Below are positions 30,609-37,262 of a stretch of 37,262 bases of DNA, one piece after another. Positions within the stretch are counted from its first letter, which is position 1. Each line of letters begins with the position of its first letter. Made by a program: the position numbers and the translations under genes. The stretch comes from Pseudomonadota bacterium. Its GTDB lineage: Bacteria > Desulfobacterota > Binatia > Bin18. The stretch covers positions 1 to 37,262 of the forward strand of contig SYOC01000345.1 of the NCBI GenBank assembly GCA_005804965.1, read 5' to 3'. Under the pieces are notes generated by a model. The model was not told the origin of the DNA, did no database searches, and saw only the letters and a list, made by a program, of their open reading frames with translations.

Positions 30609-30644
30609 GTGAAGAACCTCGCAGCTTGCTGCGAGGTTCTTCAC
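30609..30644. repeat. perfect 17-base inverted repeat downstream of gyaR
   Basis: GTGAAGAACCTCGCAGC (30609-30625) is repeated exactly in reverse complement at 30628-30644, with two bases between. No T run follows, so it is more like a palindromic repeat unit than a simple intrinsic terminator. It sits between gyaR and the MazEF promoter. Confidence 0.85.
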
Positions 30645-30662
30645 GTAGGCGCAGGCTTCCGT

Positions 30663-30685
30663 CCAGGTATCACCTGGGTTATACT
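30663..30685 (+). promoter_or_regulatory. MazEF promoter with palindromic operator
   Basis: CCAGGT-ATC-ACCTGG (30663-30677) is a perfect palindrome lying directly before a -10 box TATACT (30680-30685). It covers the spacer between the -10 and a weak -35 (TTCCGT, 30657-30662). Transcription would begin about 30692, two bases before ATG 30694, so the message may be leaderless or nearly so. Confidence 0.6.
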
Positions 30686-30693
30686 CGCCCCCT

Positions 30694-30930
30694 ATGAAAA
30701 CGGCAGTTTCTCTTCCAGACCCGCTTTTCGTTGAAGCCGAGCGGATGGCTAAGCGCCTGCGCATCTCACGGAGCAAGCTGTACGCAACCGCTCTTGCGCA
30801 GTTCCTTCAGCAGCAGAGTTCTTGCGATGTTACCGAGCGTCTCAATGAGGTTTATGCAAAGGAGGAGTCAAAACTCGATCCGGTCCTCTATGCGTTGCAA
30901 CTTTGTTCGCTCTCCCGCGAGGACTGGTAA
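30694..30930 (+). CDS. mazE: MazE-like RHH antitoxin
   Basis: A 78-residue antitoxin. The first half, TAVSLPDPLFVEAERMAKRLRISRSKLYATALAQFL, is a ribbon-helix-helix domain: the strand TAVSLP and helices around RMAKRLRISRSKLYATAL. The second half, SCDVTERLNEVYAKEESKLDPVLYALQLCSL, is the flexible tail that masks MazF. There is no clear Shine-Dalgarno, consistent with the near-leaderless promoter. The stop TAA overlaps the mazF start as TAATG. It probably represses its own operon through the palindrome just upstream. Confidence 0.87.
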   Translation: MKTAVSLPDPLFVEAERMAKRLRISRSKLYATALAQFLQQQSSCDVTERLNEVYAKEESKLDPVLYALQLCSLSREDW

Positions 30931-31268
30931 TGAAACGCGGCGAGTTGTGGTGGGCGTCGTTGCGAGAGCCAAGCGGTTCTGAACCTGGATACCGACGGCC
31001 CATAGCGATCATCCAGTCCGATGACTTTACCACAAGTCGAATTGACACCATCATCGGTGCCGCCGTAACGTCAAACACGCGGCTGGCCTTTGCCCCTGGG
31101 AACGTTTTTCTTCGCCGACGCGAGGCTGGTCTGTCGCGCGACTCTGTTATCAACATCTCTCAGCTCCTGACTCTCGACAAAGCCGTCCTCACCGAACGGA
31201 TCGGTCGGCTGTCGCCGCACCGTCTTCAAGAGCTTGATGCGGGGTTGCGTTTGGTATTAGCGTTGTAA
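30930..31268 (+). CDS. mazF: MazF-like endoribonuclease toxin
   Basis: A 112-residue PemK/MazF toxin: an mRNA-cleaving endoribonuclease of type II systems. The pattern MKRGELWWASLREPSGSEPGYRRPIAIIQSD is diagnostic: R3GE and GYRRP are the residues of the active-site loop, and the conserved SD lies in the second strand. INISQLLTLDKAVLTERIGRLS with a helical C-terminus completes the fold. GAGGA at the end of mazE is the ribosome site, and the ATG overlaps the mazE stop (TAATG). It appears intact. It converges on the VWA gene with about 70 bases between. Confidence 0.92.
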   Translation: MKRGELWWASLREPSGSEPGYRRPIAIIQSDDFTTSRIDTIIGAAVTSNTRLAFAPGNVFLRRREAGLSRDSVINISQLLTLDKAVLTERIGRLSPHRLQELDAGLRLVLAL

Positions 31269-31336
31269 CGAGGTCGGTAGGCCAAGCTAACCCAAACGCA
31301 TCCCAACTTTGGGCCGTCGAGCCGAACAGGACAGCC

Positions 31337-32938
31337 TCACACCTTCTTTTTCTTGTGTGCCACGTAGTCAACGAGTAGATATTCGCCGAGATTATTCGGA
31401 CGGGTGTAGAATGCCCGCCCACGATTCAGCTGCGTCATTTTATCGACAAATGCGCGCAGACTCGGGCTGTCATCAAGCATGAAGGTGTTGATGGTGATGC
31501 GCCGTTGCGTCGCGCGTTCGACCTCGCGTAGCGTCTCCTGCGCGGCACGCATGCTGATGCCACCAAACGACAGCGGCCACTCGCAATACAGTCGCCCGCG
31601 CGAGAAGTAGGCCGTCGGTTGACCGTCGGTGACGACGATAATGTTCTGATTGTGGCTCGGGTGTTTGTGCAAAAGATCGCTGGCGAGACGGATGCCGTCT
31701 TGCAGATTGGTGAACGGATCGCCCATGTTCCAACTGGCTTCCGGCAAGTCTTTGATCTTCAGCTCGACGGCGCGGGTGAAGAAGCCGACGACAGAGAAGT
31801 AATCACGCGGGTAGCGCGTGCGGATCAAGCTCTCTAGTGCGAGCGCGACTTTCTTGGCGGCAGCGAAGCGTCCTTCCCAACTCATCGACCAACTCATATC
31901 GAGCAACAAGACGGTGGAACTGGTCGTCGAGTGGTCGGTATCGAAGATGGTGAAATCTTCTGGACCCATCTGAATCGGCACGCCAATGCGGCGGAGTAGG
32001 GACTTTTTCAGCGTTCCAACCAGATCCAAGTGCATCGGGTCGCCATATTGGTAGGCCCGCGTCTGGTCGGGCTTGATCTCGGCAATGCCGCGATGGTCGG
32101 CAGCGTGGGCACCATTCTTGTCGCGCAGCAGGTTCGCATAGATATCTTTCAATGCGAGCTGGCCGATGCGTCGCACGCCCTTGGGCGAGAGGGCGAGGCG
32201 ACCTTCTTTCGTGATTAAGAATCCGGCGTCCTGCAACATGGACTGCATCTGCTGGAGATTCTCAAAATCCTGCAACGCGCCTTGCCCCATGAGCTGCTGC
32301 AACTGGTCCATGTCGATATTGTCGAGCTTGCCTGAGAGCAGGTTCTGCTCCATTTGCTGGAGCTGCTGCATCTCCTGCATCAGCTCTTTGGTCTGCTCGA
32401 AGTCAAGCGACTGCGGGCCGTTGAAGAGGTCTTTGTAACGGCGCTGAAAGTCTTCGACCGAGCGCACGTCGCTGAACTCTTGCATCAGCTCATCGAACGC
32501 ACGTTGCGCCTCGGCGTCCTCGAACTCATAGCGGGCGAGCTTTTCCATCTGCTCGCTCATGCGCTGTGGCAGATGTTTGAGAAAGTTCTCTTTCTCTTCT
32601 AGACTGGGGTTCTGCTGACGGCGTTCTGCCAGTGTCCCGCGCTCTTGTTGCAGAATTTGCTCAAGCCGTTCCTGGATCTCGTTGAGCGAATCTTTGAGGT
32701 TGAACTCGCGAAAGCGCTTGCGCATTTCCTCGCGCAGCTCGCGCACGAGGTCATCCAGCCCCTTGAGATTGCGGTCATCTCCCTCTTGTCCCTCCACTCC
32801 CTGGCGCATCAGTGTGTCCATAGCTTGTTGCAGATCGTCGGTGCGCGACAGGTGTTCGGCCAGTTTCTCGAACATCTGATCGGCTGACAGTTGGACGCGC
32901 TGCGTACCGTCCCACTCGGAGTAGCGGATGGTGATCAT
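31337..32938 (-). CDS. VWA-domain protein, partner of the MoxR-like ATPase
   Basis: A 533-residue protein. Residues 1-280 are mostly coiled coil and very rich in Gln and Glu (for example QEMQQLQQMEQNLL), with several helical segments. The C-terminal von Willebrand A domain (about 342-530) keeps an intact MIDAS: DMSWSMS (Asp347, Ser349, Ser351), Thr in DPFTNLQDG and Asp in VVTDGQPT. MoxR-VWA pairs act as chaperone-like machines that assemble or insert metals in target complexes; the target here is unknown. It starts three bases after the ATPase stop, without a strong ribosome site, so translation is coupled. No transmembrane segment or signal is seen. Confidence 0.85.
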   Translation of the reverse strand: MITIRYSEWDGTQRVQLSADQMFEKLAEHLSRTDDLQQAMDTLMRQGVEGQEGDDRNLKGLDDLVRELREEMRKRFREFNLKDSLNEIQERLEQILQQERGTLAERRQQNPSLEEKENFLKHLPQRMSEQMEKLARYEFEDAEAQRAFDELMQEFSDVRSVEDFQRRYKDLFNGPQSLDFEQTKELMQEMQQLQQMEQNLLSGKLDNIDMDQLQQLMGQGALQDFENLQQMQSMLQDAGFLITKEGRLALSPKGVRRIGQLALKDIYANLLRDKNGAHAADHRGIAEIKPDQTRAYQYGDPMHLDLVGTLKKSLLRRIGVPIQMGPEDFTIFDTDHSTTSSTVLLLDMSWSMSWEGRFAAAKKVALALESLIRTRYPRDYFSVVGFFTRAVELKIKDLPEASWNMGDPFTNLQDGIRLASDLLHKHPSHNQNIIVVTDGQPTAYFSRGRLYCEWPLSFGGISMRAAQETLREVERATQRRITINTFMLDDSPSLRAFVDKMTQLNRGRAFYTRPNNLGEYLLVDYVAHKKKKV

Positions 32939-32941
32939 GGG

Positions 32942-34384
32942 TTATGACCGGTAGGTGTACCGTCCTCCCTCGCGCTCTTTATTGAGCTTCTGGTGCAAAT
33001 GAAGCCCTTCGAGAATGAATTCTGCTGCCGAAGCGACTTGCGCCGGTTGCTGCTCGTTGATGCCGAGCGAGTGGACGATCTCGCTGAAGCCGGGAACGTT
33101 TTTGACATCTTCGATATAAGACGCTGAGGGCATGTCGTCCGAGACTTTGATGCCCCAACCGTTGGAAAAGTAGGCGATGGCAGCTTTGAGCGAGTCGAGC
33201 TTGACGTAGCGATCAAAAGTTTTCTGGACGGCGCGATTGGTCAGCCGTTCGATAATATCTTCTTCGCGCTTTTCTTCGCCCTGGTATTCCAGTTCGATTT
33301 TTCCTGAAGTTGAGGCGGACAACGCATGTAGATCGCTGACGCGCGGCACGATGGCTTTCTCTTTGAGGCGCACGGCACGTTTCTCGGCATTGCTCAGAAT
33401 GGTTTCCAGGTTGTTGATGGTCACCCGCACGCTGACGCCGGACGATTGATTGATCTCGTTGGAGCCGCGCGCTTCCATCGTCAGCTGGGCGAGAATTTCT
33501 TTCATGAACTGTGGCACGTAGAGCGTGAGGTCGCCGCGCGACAACTGCGCCGCCTCTTGCTCCATGATGGCAATTTCGTGATCCAAGGTACGCGGATAAT
33601 GGGTGCGAATCTGCACGTCAAAGCGGTCTTTGAGTGGTGTGATGATGCGCCCGCGGCTGGTGTAATCTTCCGGGTTCGCGCTGGCGACGAAAATGACGTC
33701 GAGCGGGAGGCGGATTTTGAACCCTTTGATTTGCACGTCTTTTTCTTCCATTAAATTGAACAGTCCCACCTGCACTTTTTCCGTGAGATCCGGCAATTCG
33801 TTAATCGCGAACACGCCGAGGTTGGTGCGGGGAATCAAGCCGTAGTGAATCGTCTCTTCGTCGGCTAAGTAACGGCCCTCCGCAACTTTGATAGGATCGA
33901 CCTCACCAATCAGGTCTGCCACTGCCACGTCGGGGGTCGCCAGTTTTTCGGCATAGCGATCCTCACGTGCAAGCCAACGGATATCGAGATCGTCGCCACG
34001 CTCGGCCACCAAACGACGACCAGACGGGGTGATCGGTGCAAATGGGCTCTCCGGAATATCAGCGTCGCGCAGCACGGGAATGTATTCGTCGAGCAACGAC
34101 ACGAGTCCACGAATAATGCGTGATTTCGCCTGCCCGCGTTCACCGAGAAACACGATATGATGCCCCGCCAGGACGGCGTTTTCGATCTCGGGAATGACGG
34201 TTTCTTCGTAGCCGATGATGCCAGGGAGCATGCGTTCTCCAGCGGCTAACATGCGCAGCAAGTTGGCACGCATCTCTTCACGCACCGGGCGCACGCGGTA
34301 GCCGGATTTTCTCAAAGCTCCGACGGTACGAACGTTTTGCCGAAAGGTTTCGTCAACAGTGATATTTTGCACAGTACGACTCAT
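32942..34384 (-). CDS. MoxR-like AAA+ ATPase (magnesium-chelatase-like subgroup)
   Basis: A 480-residue AAA+ ATPase. Walker A is GERGQAKS (81-88). At the Walker B place the sequence reads LGVFAINELPDL, with Asn195-Glu196 instead of Asp-Glu. Sensor-like ASANPEDYTSRGRIITPLKDRFDVQI follows, typical of MoxR/chelatase families. The second part (about 300-480) is helical. ATG 34384 overlaps the HIT stop as ATGA, and there is no independent ribosome site. The VWA gene follows after three bases, the standard MoxR-VWA pair. The close subgroup may share the Asn, which I cannot check here. The function is probably ATP-driven remodelling of a partner complex. Confidence 0.85.
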   Translation of the reverse strand: MSRTVQNITVDETFRQNVRTVGALRKSGYRVRPVREEMRANLLRMLAAGERMLPGIIGYEETVIPEIENAVLAGHHIVFLGERGQAKSRIIRGLVSLLDEYIPVLRDADIPESPFAPITPSGRRLVAERGDDLDIRWLAREDRYAEKLATPDVAVADLIGEVDPIKVAEGRYLADEETIHYGLIPRTNLGVFAINELPDLTEKVQVGLFNLMEEKDVQIKGFKIRLPLDVIFVASANPEDYTSRGRIITPLKDRFDVQIRTHYPRTLDHEIAIMEQEAAQLSRGDLTLYVPQFMKEILAQLTMEARGSNEINQSSGVSVRVTINNLETILSNAEKRAVRLKEKAIVPRVSDLHALSASTSGKIELEYQGEEKREEDIIERLTNRAVQKTFDRYVKLDSLKAAIAYFSNGWGIKVSDDMPSASYIEDVKNVPGFSEIVHSLGINEQQPAQVASAAEFILEGLHLHQKLNKEREGGRYTYRS

Positions 34385-34941
34385 TTCTGGGGGGAACTTC
34401 CCTGCTCGTCCGCCGAGGAGGGAGCGAAATAGGGATGCAAGCGATCGTAATTTTCGAGAAGGTGCTGAGGCATGACCCGCACGGTGCTGACCACAGGCAT
34501 AAAATTCGTGTCGCCCAGCCAACGCGGCACGACATGCCAGTGCAAATGATCCGCCACGCCAGCGCCGGCGCACACGCCGAGATTCATGCCAACGTTGATG
34601 CCTTGTGGGTGTAATGCCAGATTCACCACGTCCACTGCGCGGCGCAGCAGGGCGGTGAGGTCGGCAAATTCTTCTTCCGGCAAATCCGACCAGTGTGCGG
34701 TATGACGATGCGGAGCAATCAACAGGTGGCCGTTATTGTAGGGATATTTATTCAACATGACGCGTGCGTGGCGAGACACGCCGAGAATGAGCGAGGAGCG
34801 CAGCGTCGTGGGCTCGGGAGGAACGCAGAAGATGCAGCCTTCGGGCTTGTCCGCCTCGATGTAGCTCATCCGCCAAGGTGCCCAGAGGACGTGCGTGCTC
34901 TGCGCTTCGTGACGGTCTCCCTGCGGCTCGTGAGCGTTCAC
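34381..34941 (-). CDS. HIT-family nucleotide hydrolase/phosphorylase
   Basis: A 186-residue histidine-triad protein. The triad HLHWHVVPRW provides His132, His134 and His136. LNKYPYNNGHLLIAPHRHTAHWSDL is the other conserved segment, and CIFC (Cys36, Cys39) suggests a zinc site. The opening VLWAPWRMSYIEADKPEGCIF is typical of AP4A phosphorylase-like HIT proteins. It probably cleaves dinucleoside polyphosphates or AMP adducts. GTG 34941 overlaps the HU stop as GTGA, and the next ATG in frame is inside the conserved opening, so GTG is the start. It is the fourth gene of the S1-to-VWA run. Confidence 0.88.
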   Translation of the reverse strand: MNAHEPQGDRHEAQSTHVLWAPWRMSYIEADKPEGCIFCVPPEPTTLRSSLILGVSRHARVMLNKYPYNNGHLLIAPHRHTAHWSDLPEEEFADLTALLRRAVDVVNLALHPQGINVGMNLGVCAGAGVADHLHWHVVPRWLGDTNFMPVVSTVRVMPQHLLENYDRLHPYFAPSSADEQGSSPQK

Positions 34942-35270
34942 TCTTCGCCCTCGTCATCGTCATCCCATTCCTGATCGTTGTCGTCAATTGGTTGGCCATC
35001 GACACGTAGGCGCAGCTCTTTCCCGACCTTGAACAACGGCACTTTCTTCGCGGCCACCGAGACCAAGGTGCCGGTGCGTGGATTGCGCCCTTCGCGGGCC
35101 GAGCGCTGCTTGACGATGAAGCTGCCAAAACCGCGAATTTCGATCCGTTCCCCTTTGGCGAGAGCATCCGTCATACTGTCAAAGACGGCATTGACCATCA
35201 CCTCGGCATCGCGCCGAGAAAACCGTGGATATTGTAGTGCCACTTCCTCAATCAAGTCCCGTTTCGTCAC
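34938..35270 (-). CDS. HU/IHF-family DNA-binding protein with an acidic tail
   Basis: A 110-residue histone-like protein. TKRDLIEEVALQYPRFSRRDAEVMVNAVFDSMTDALAKGERIEIRGFGSF and the DNA-inserting arm REGRNPRTG with its proline are clear; the order and wording are closest to IHF beta. After FKVGKELRLRVDG there is a tail DDNDQEWDDDDEGEE, unusually acidic for the family and possibly modulating DNA binding. GTG 35270 follows AAGGGA; no ATG lies at the fold start. The stop overlaps the HIT start (GTGA). It is 16 bases after sppA. The rpsA-ihfB order is conserved in many proteobacteria, and here sppA is inserted between them. Confidence 0.88.
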   Translation of the reverse strand: MTKRDLIEEVALQYPRFSRRDAEVMVNAVFDSMTDALAKGERIEIRGFGSFIVKQRSAREGRNPRTGTLVSVAAKKVPLFKVGKELRLRVDGQPIDDNDQEWDDDDEGEE

Positions 35271-35286
35271 AACTCCGCTTCCCTTC

Positions 35287-36183
35287 TCATGAAAGCCGCG
35301 GCCCCAGGAAAAACATGCGCATTCCCATTGCCCCGTTACTCGACATTGCCCCAAGCCACTGCGACGTAAGCTGCCGCCACCACGATTGTTGGCGTGTTTG
35401 CGCACGTACTAAGCGCGGCTCTCCCGAGATGCCGGCTTCTTTGGCCGCTATTGCTACTGCATCTTGAAGCCCGCCAATCTGATCGACCAACCCGAGACGT
35501 TTGGCTTGTTCTCCCGAATAGACGCGCCCGTCGGCCAGTGGCCGCACGGCGGCTTCGTCCATTTTGCGCCCCACGGCGATAGCTGCGATGAATTGCTGAT
35601 GCACGTCATCGAGCATGTCCTTAAGGATTTTGCGTTCTTCTGCGCTCATATCGCGAATGGAGGAGCCAATGTCTTTATAGGTACCCGCCTTGATGACTGT
35701 GCCTTTAATGCCCAGCTTATCCAGCAAGCCTTGCACGTTGTACAGCGTGCCCATGACGACCCCAATAGAGCCGGTGATTGTCCCCGGATTCGCGACAATG
35801 ACCGTGCAGGCGCTCGCCACGTAATACCCGCCGGAAGCCGCCACTTCTCCGAGCGAGGCCACTAACGGCTTTTTCTCTCGTAAACGCAGCAGTTCGCGGT
35901 GGATTTCTTGCGACGGTGTGACTGCCCCGCCGGGAGATTCCACACGGAGCACGACCGCACGAATCTGGTCGGATTTGGCGAACCGGCGAATCGCCGTGAC
36001 GATCTCTTCGTGATCGTCGATTACACCAGTGACCTCAATGACGCCGACCGCCGACGCCCATGGGCTACTGCCTCCCTCTTCTCCGGTGAAGGTCAGCAAC
36101 CACGCCAGCACGGCGAAGACCAGCAGAAATGCTCCTAAGATGCCCAGTCCTCGCCCGACCGCGCGTCGTTGCGGCACAATCAT
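35287..36183 (-). CDS. sppA: signal peptide peptidase SppA, short type
   Basis: A 298-residue membrane serine protease that degrades leftover signal peptides. One N-terminal membrane anchor (about 12-33, GLGILGAFLLVFAVLAWLLTF) is followed by the S49 domain. The Ser/Lys dyad is visible: Ser117 in GEVAASGGYYVAS and Lys170 in GTYKDIGS. RVESPGGAVTPSQEI and GTITGSIGVV are the other family motifs. The single-domain length is that of the short (about 36 kDa) SppA, not the doubled E. coli enzyme. AAGGGAGAG precedes ATG 36183. It starts 12 bases after the S1 stop and 16 before HU, so all three are co-transcribed. Confidence 0.93.
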   Translation of the reverse strand: MIVPQRRAVGRGLGILGAFLLVFAVLAWLLTFTGEEGGSSPWASAVGVIEVTGVIDDHEEIVTAIRRFAKSDQIRAVVLRVESPGGAVTPSQEIHRELLRLREKKPLVASLGEVAASGGYYVASACTVIVANPGTITGSIGVVMGTLYNVQGLLDKLGIKGTVIKAGTYKDIGSSIRDMSAEERKILKDMLDDVHQQFIAAIAVGRKMDEAAVRPLADGRVYSGEQAKRLGLVDQIGGLQDAVAIAAKEAGISGEPRLVRAQTRQQSWWRQLTSQWLGAMSSNGAMGMRMFFLGPRLS

Positions 36184-36195
36184 CTCTCCCTTGTA

Positions 36196-37262
36196 TTAGG
36201 ACCCGCGCCGCCCACTGCGGTCGTCGCGGTCGTCTTTATCTAAACGGAACTCTTCTGGCATCACATCTTCGAGGGAGAAACGTGCGTCTTCGCGTTCCTT
36301 CTTCAAATACGATTCCATCTCAGCCCGTTCTTCGCTGCGACGCAGCGCTTTGACACTGAGCCCCATTTTGTGTTCGCGCGGATCAATGTGGATGACTTCT
36401 GCCTCGACTTCTTGCCCGACCTGGAACAGCGCCGACGGCTTCTCGACCCGCTCGGTGGAAAGCTGCGAGATGTGAATCAAACCCTCGATACCGTCTTCCA
36501 CTTCGACGAACACACCGAAGTCCGTCACACTGGTGACGTGGCCCTTGATGCGAGTGCCCGCCGGATGGCGTTGTGCCAACGTGGTCCAGGGGTCCACCAT
36601 GGCCTGCTTGATACCCAAAGAGACGCGCTCGTTATCGACATCGACGCCGAGTACAAGAGCATCGACCTCGTCGCCTTTCTTGAACAACTCGGAGGGATGC
36701 TTCACTTTCTTGGTCCAGTGCAGATCCGAGATGTGCGCGAGTCCGTCGATGCCTTCGCCAACTTCGACGAACACGCCAAAGTCCGTGATACTCTTGATCT
36801 TCCCGTGAATCCGGCTGCCCACTGGATGACTAGCGCGGACGACTTCCCACGGATTCGGGCTGGCCTGTTTCAGACCGAGAGAGATACGCCGATGGGCCGG
36901 ATCGATCTCAAGGATAATCACCTCGACTTCTTCTCCGACCGTTAGCAGCTTCGAGGGATGAGTGACGCGCTTGGTCCAGGACATTTCCGAGACGTGGAGC
37001 AGCGCCTCAACGCCTTTCTCCAGCTCAATGAACGCGCCGTAGTCAGCGAGGCTGACCACTTTTCCGGTTGCCCGACCATTGACGGCATAGCGCTCAGTCA
37101 CGGTGTTCCACGGATCAGGAATCAACTGCTTCAATCCCAACGACACCCGCTCTTTTTCTGCATCGAATTTGAGGATAACGACGTTGATCTTCTCGCCTAC
37201 TTTCAACACTTCGGATGGATGCGTCAGGCGGCCCCAAGACATGTCGGTGATGTGCAGCAGGC
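36196..37262 (-). CDS. rpsA: ribosomal protein S1 (30S), C-terminal part; runs off the window
   Basis: The reading frame is open at the window edge, so the N-terminus is missing. The visible part, about 355 residues, contains three full S1 RNA-binding repeats and the end of another. Each repeat has the pattern GxVxSxxDYGAFIEL/FGVFVEV...LLHVSEMSW...HPSxLxxVGxEVEV..I..D....R.SLGLKQ. The domains begin near GRATGKVVS, GSRIHGKIKS and GTRIKGHVTS. The C-terminal tail is highly charged (ESYLKKEREDARFSLEDVMPE onwards). S1 recruits mRNA to the 30S subunit. It is the first visible gene of the unit that continues with sppA, HU, HIT, MoxR and VWA; the promoter lies outside the window. Confidence 0.95.
   Translation of the reverse strand, partial: LLHITDMSWGRLTHPSEVLKVGEKINVVILKFDAEKERVSLGLKQLIPDPWNTVTERYAVNGRATGKVVSLADYGAFIELEKGVEALLHVSEMSWTKRVTHPSKLLTVGEEVEVIILEIDPAHRRISLGLKQASPNPWEVVRASHPVGSRIHGKIKSITDFGVFVEVGEGIDGLAHISDLHWTKKVKHPSELFKKGDEVDALVLGVDVDNERVSLGIKQAMVDPWTTLAQRHPAGTRIKGHVTSVTDFGVFVEVEDGIEGLIHISQLSTERVEKPSALFQVGQEVEAEVIHIDPREHKMGLSVKALRRSEERAEMESYLKKEREDARFSLEDVMPEEFRLDKDDRDDRSGRRGS

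Noticed and set aside
31291-31313. CCCAAA/TTTGGG inverted repeat between mazF and the VWA gene
   Set aside because: Only six bases with no T run; too weak to call a terminator.
34385-34573. A 63-residue N-terminal extension of the MoxR ATPase
   Set aside because: It lies inside the HIT gene in another frame and its composition is shadow-like; the ATGA overlap at 34384 is a better start.

Overview
The window looks like a piece of chromosome from an uncultured, metabolically versatile Gram-negative bacterium. GC content is in the mid-50s percent by eye. The mix of luciferase-like (LLM, probably F420-dependent) oxidoreductases, a CocE-type hydrolase, a crotonase, an NTF2-like protein, a complete catechol 2,3-dioxygenase and a decayed cyclase/ATPase gene recalls lineages once filed under Deltaproteobacteria, such as Binatota/Desulfobacterota relatives or Tectomicrobia. 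That placement is an impression from gene content, not a phylogenetic result. Genes are densely packed, most have clear Shine-Dalgarno sites, and there is no prophage, insertion sequence, CRISPR array, rRNA or tRNA that I can see.

Layout. 162-1455 (minus): a secreted DUF1566 protein and a small coiled-coil protein. 1554-3368 (plus): an AmgK/MurU-type kinase and nucleotidyltransferase pair for recycling cell-wall sugars. 3384-5496 (minus): an MFS transporter and a class I glutamine amidotransferase. 5558-9285 (minus): CocE-like hydrolase, extended SDR protein, a gutted pseudogene and a VapBC-type toxin-antitoxin pair. 9423-11234: a small lipoprotein divergent from a TrpB2-type tryptophan synthase. 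11482-13968: a conserved unknown protein converging on an exonuclease/MBL hydrolase/dodecin operon. 14028-17930 (minus): TetR regulator, ClpB and Hsp20. 18128-19458 (minus): catechol 2,3-dioxygenase and a DUF1992 protein.

19577-30575 is the catabolic part. It holds three LLM oxidoreductases, a crotonase lacking both usual glutamates, an alpha/beta hydrolase lacking part of its triad, an NTF2-like protein, a nitrilase-superfamily amidase followed by a D-aminoacylase-like amidohydrolase, a DUF1772 membrane protein, a ferredoxin-thioredoxin-reductase catalytic chain and a glyoxylate/hydroxypyruvate reductase. A small ribbon-helix-helix/membrane-protein pair lies inside it. 30694-31268 is a MazEF pair with a palindromic operator. 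31337-37262 (minus) is a tightly overlapping run that reads S1 ribosomal protein, SppA, HU/IHF, HIT, MoxR ATPase and VWA protein.

The most interesting points are: an intrinsic terminator that doubles as the last codons of the convergent exonuclease gene; the cyclase remnant that keeps only its two ends; an 87-nt nested inverted repeat after the crotonase gene; several enzymes with missing catalytic residues; and the coupled S1-to-VWA operon with an Asn in the Walker B position of its ATPase.
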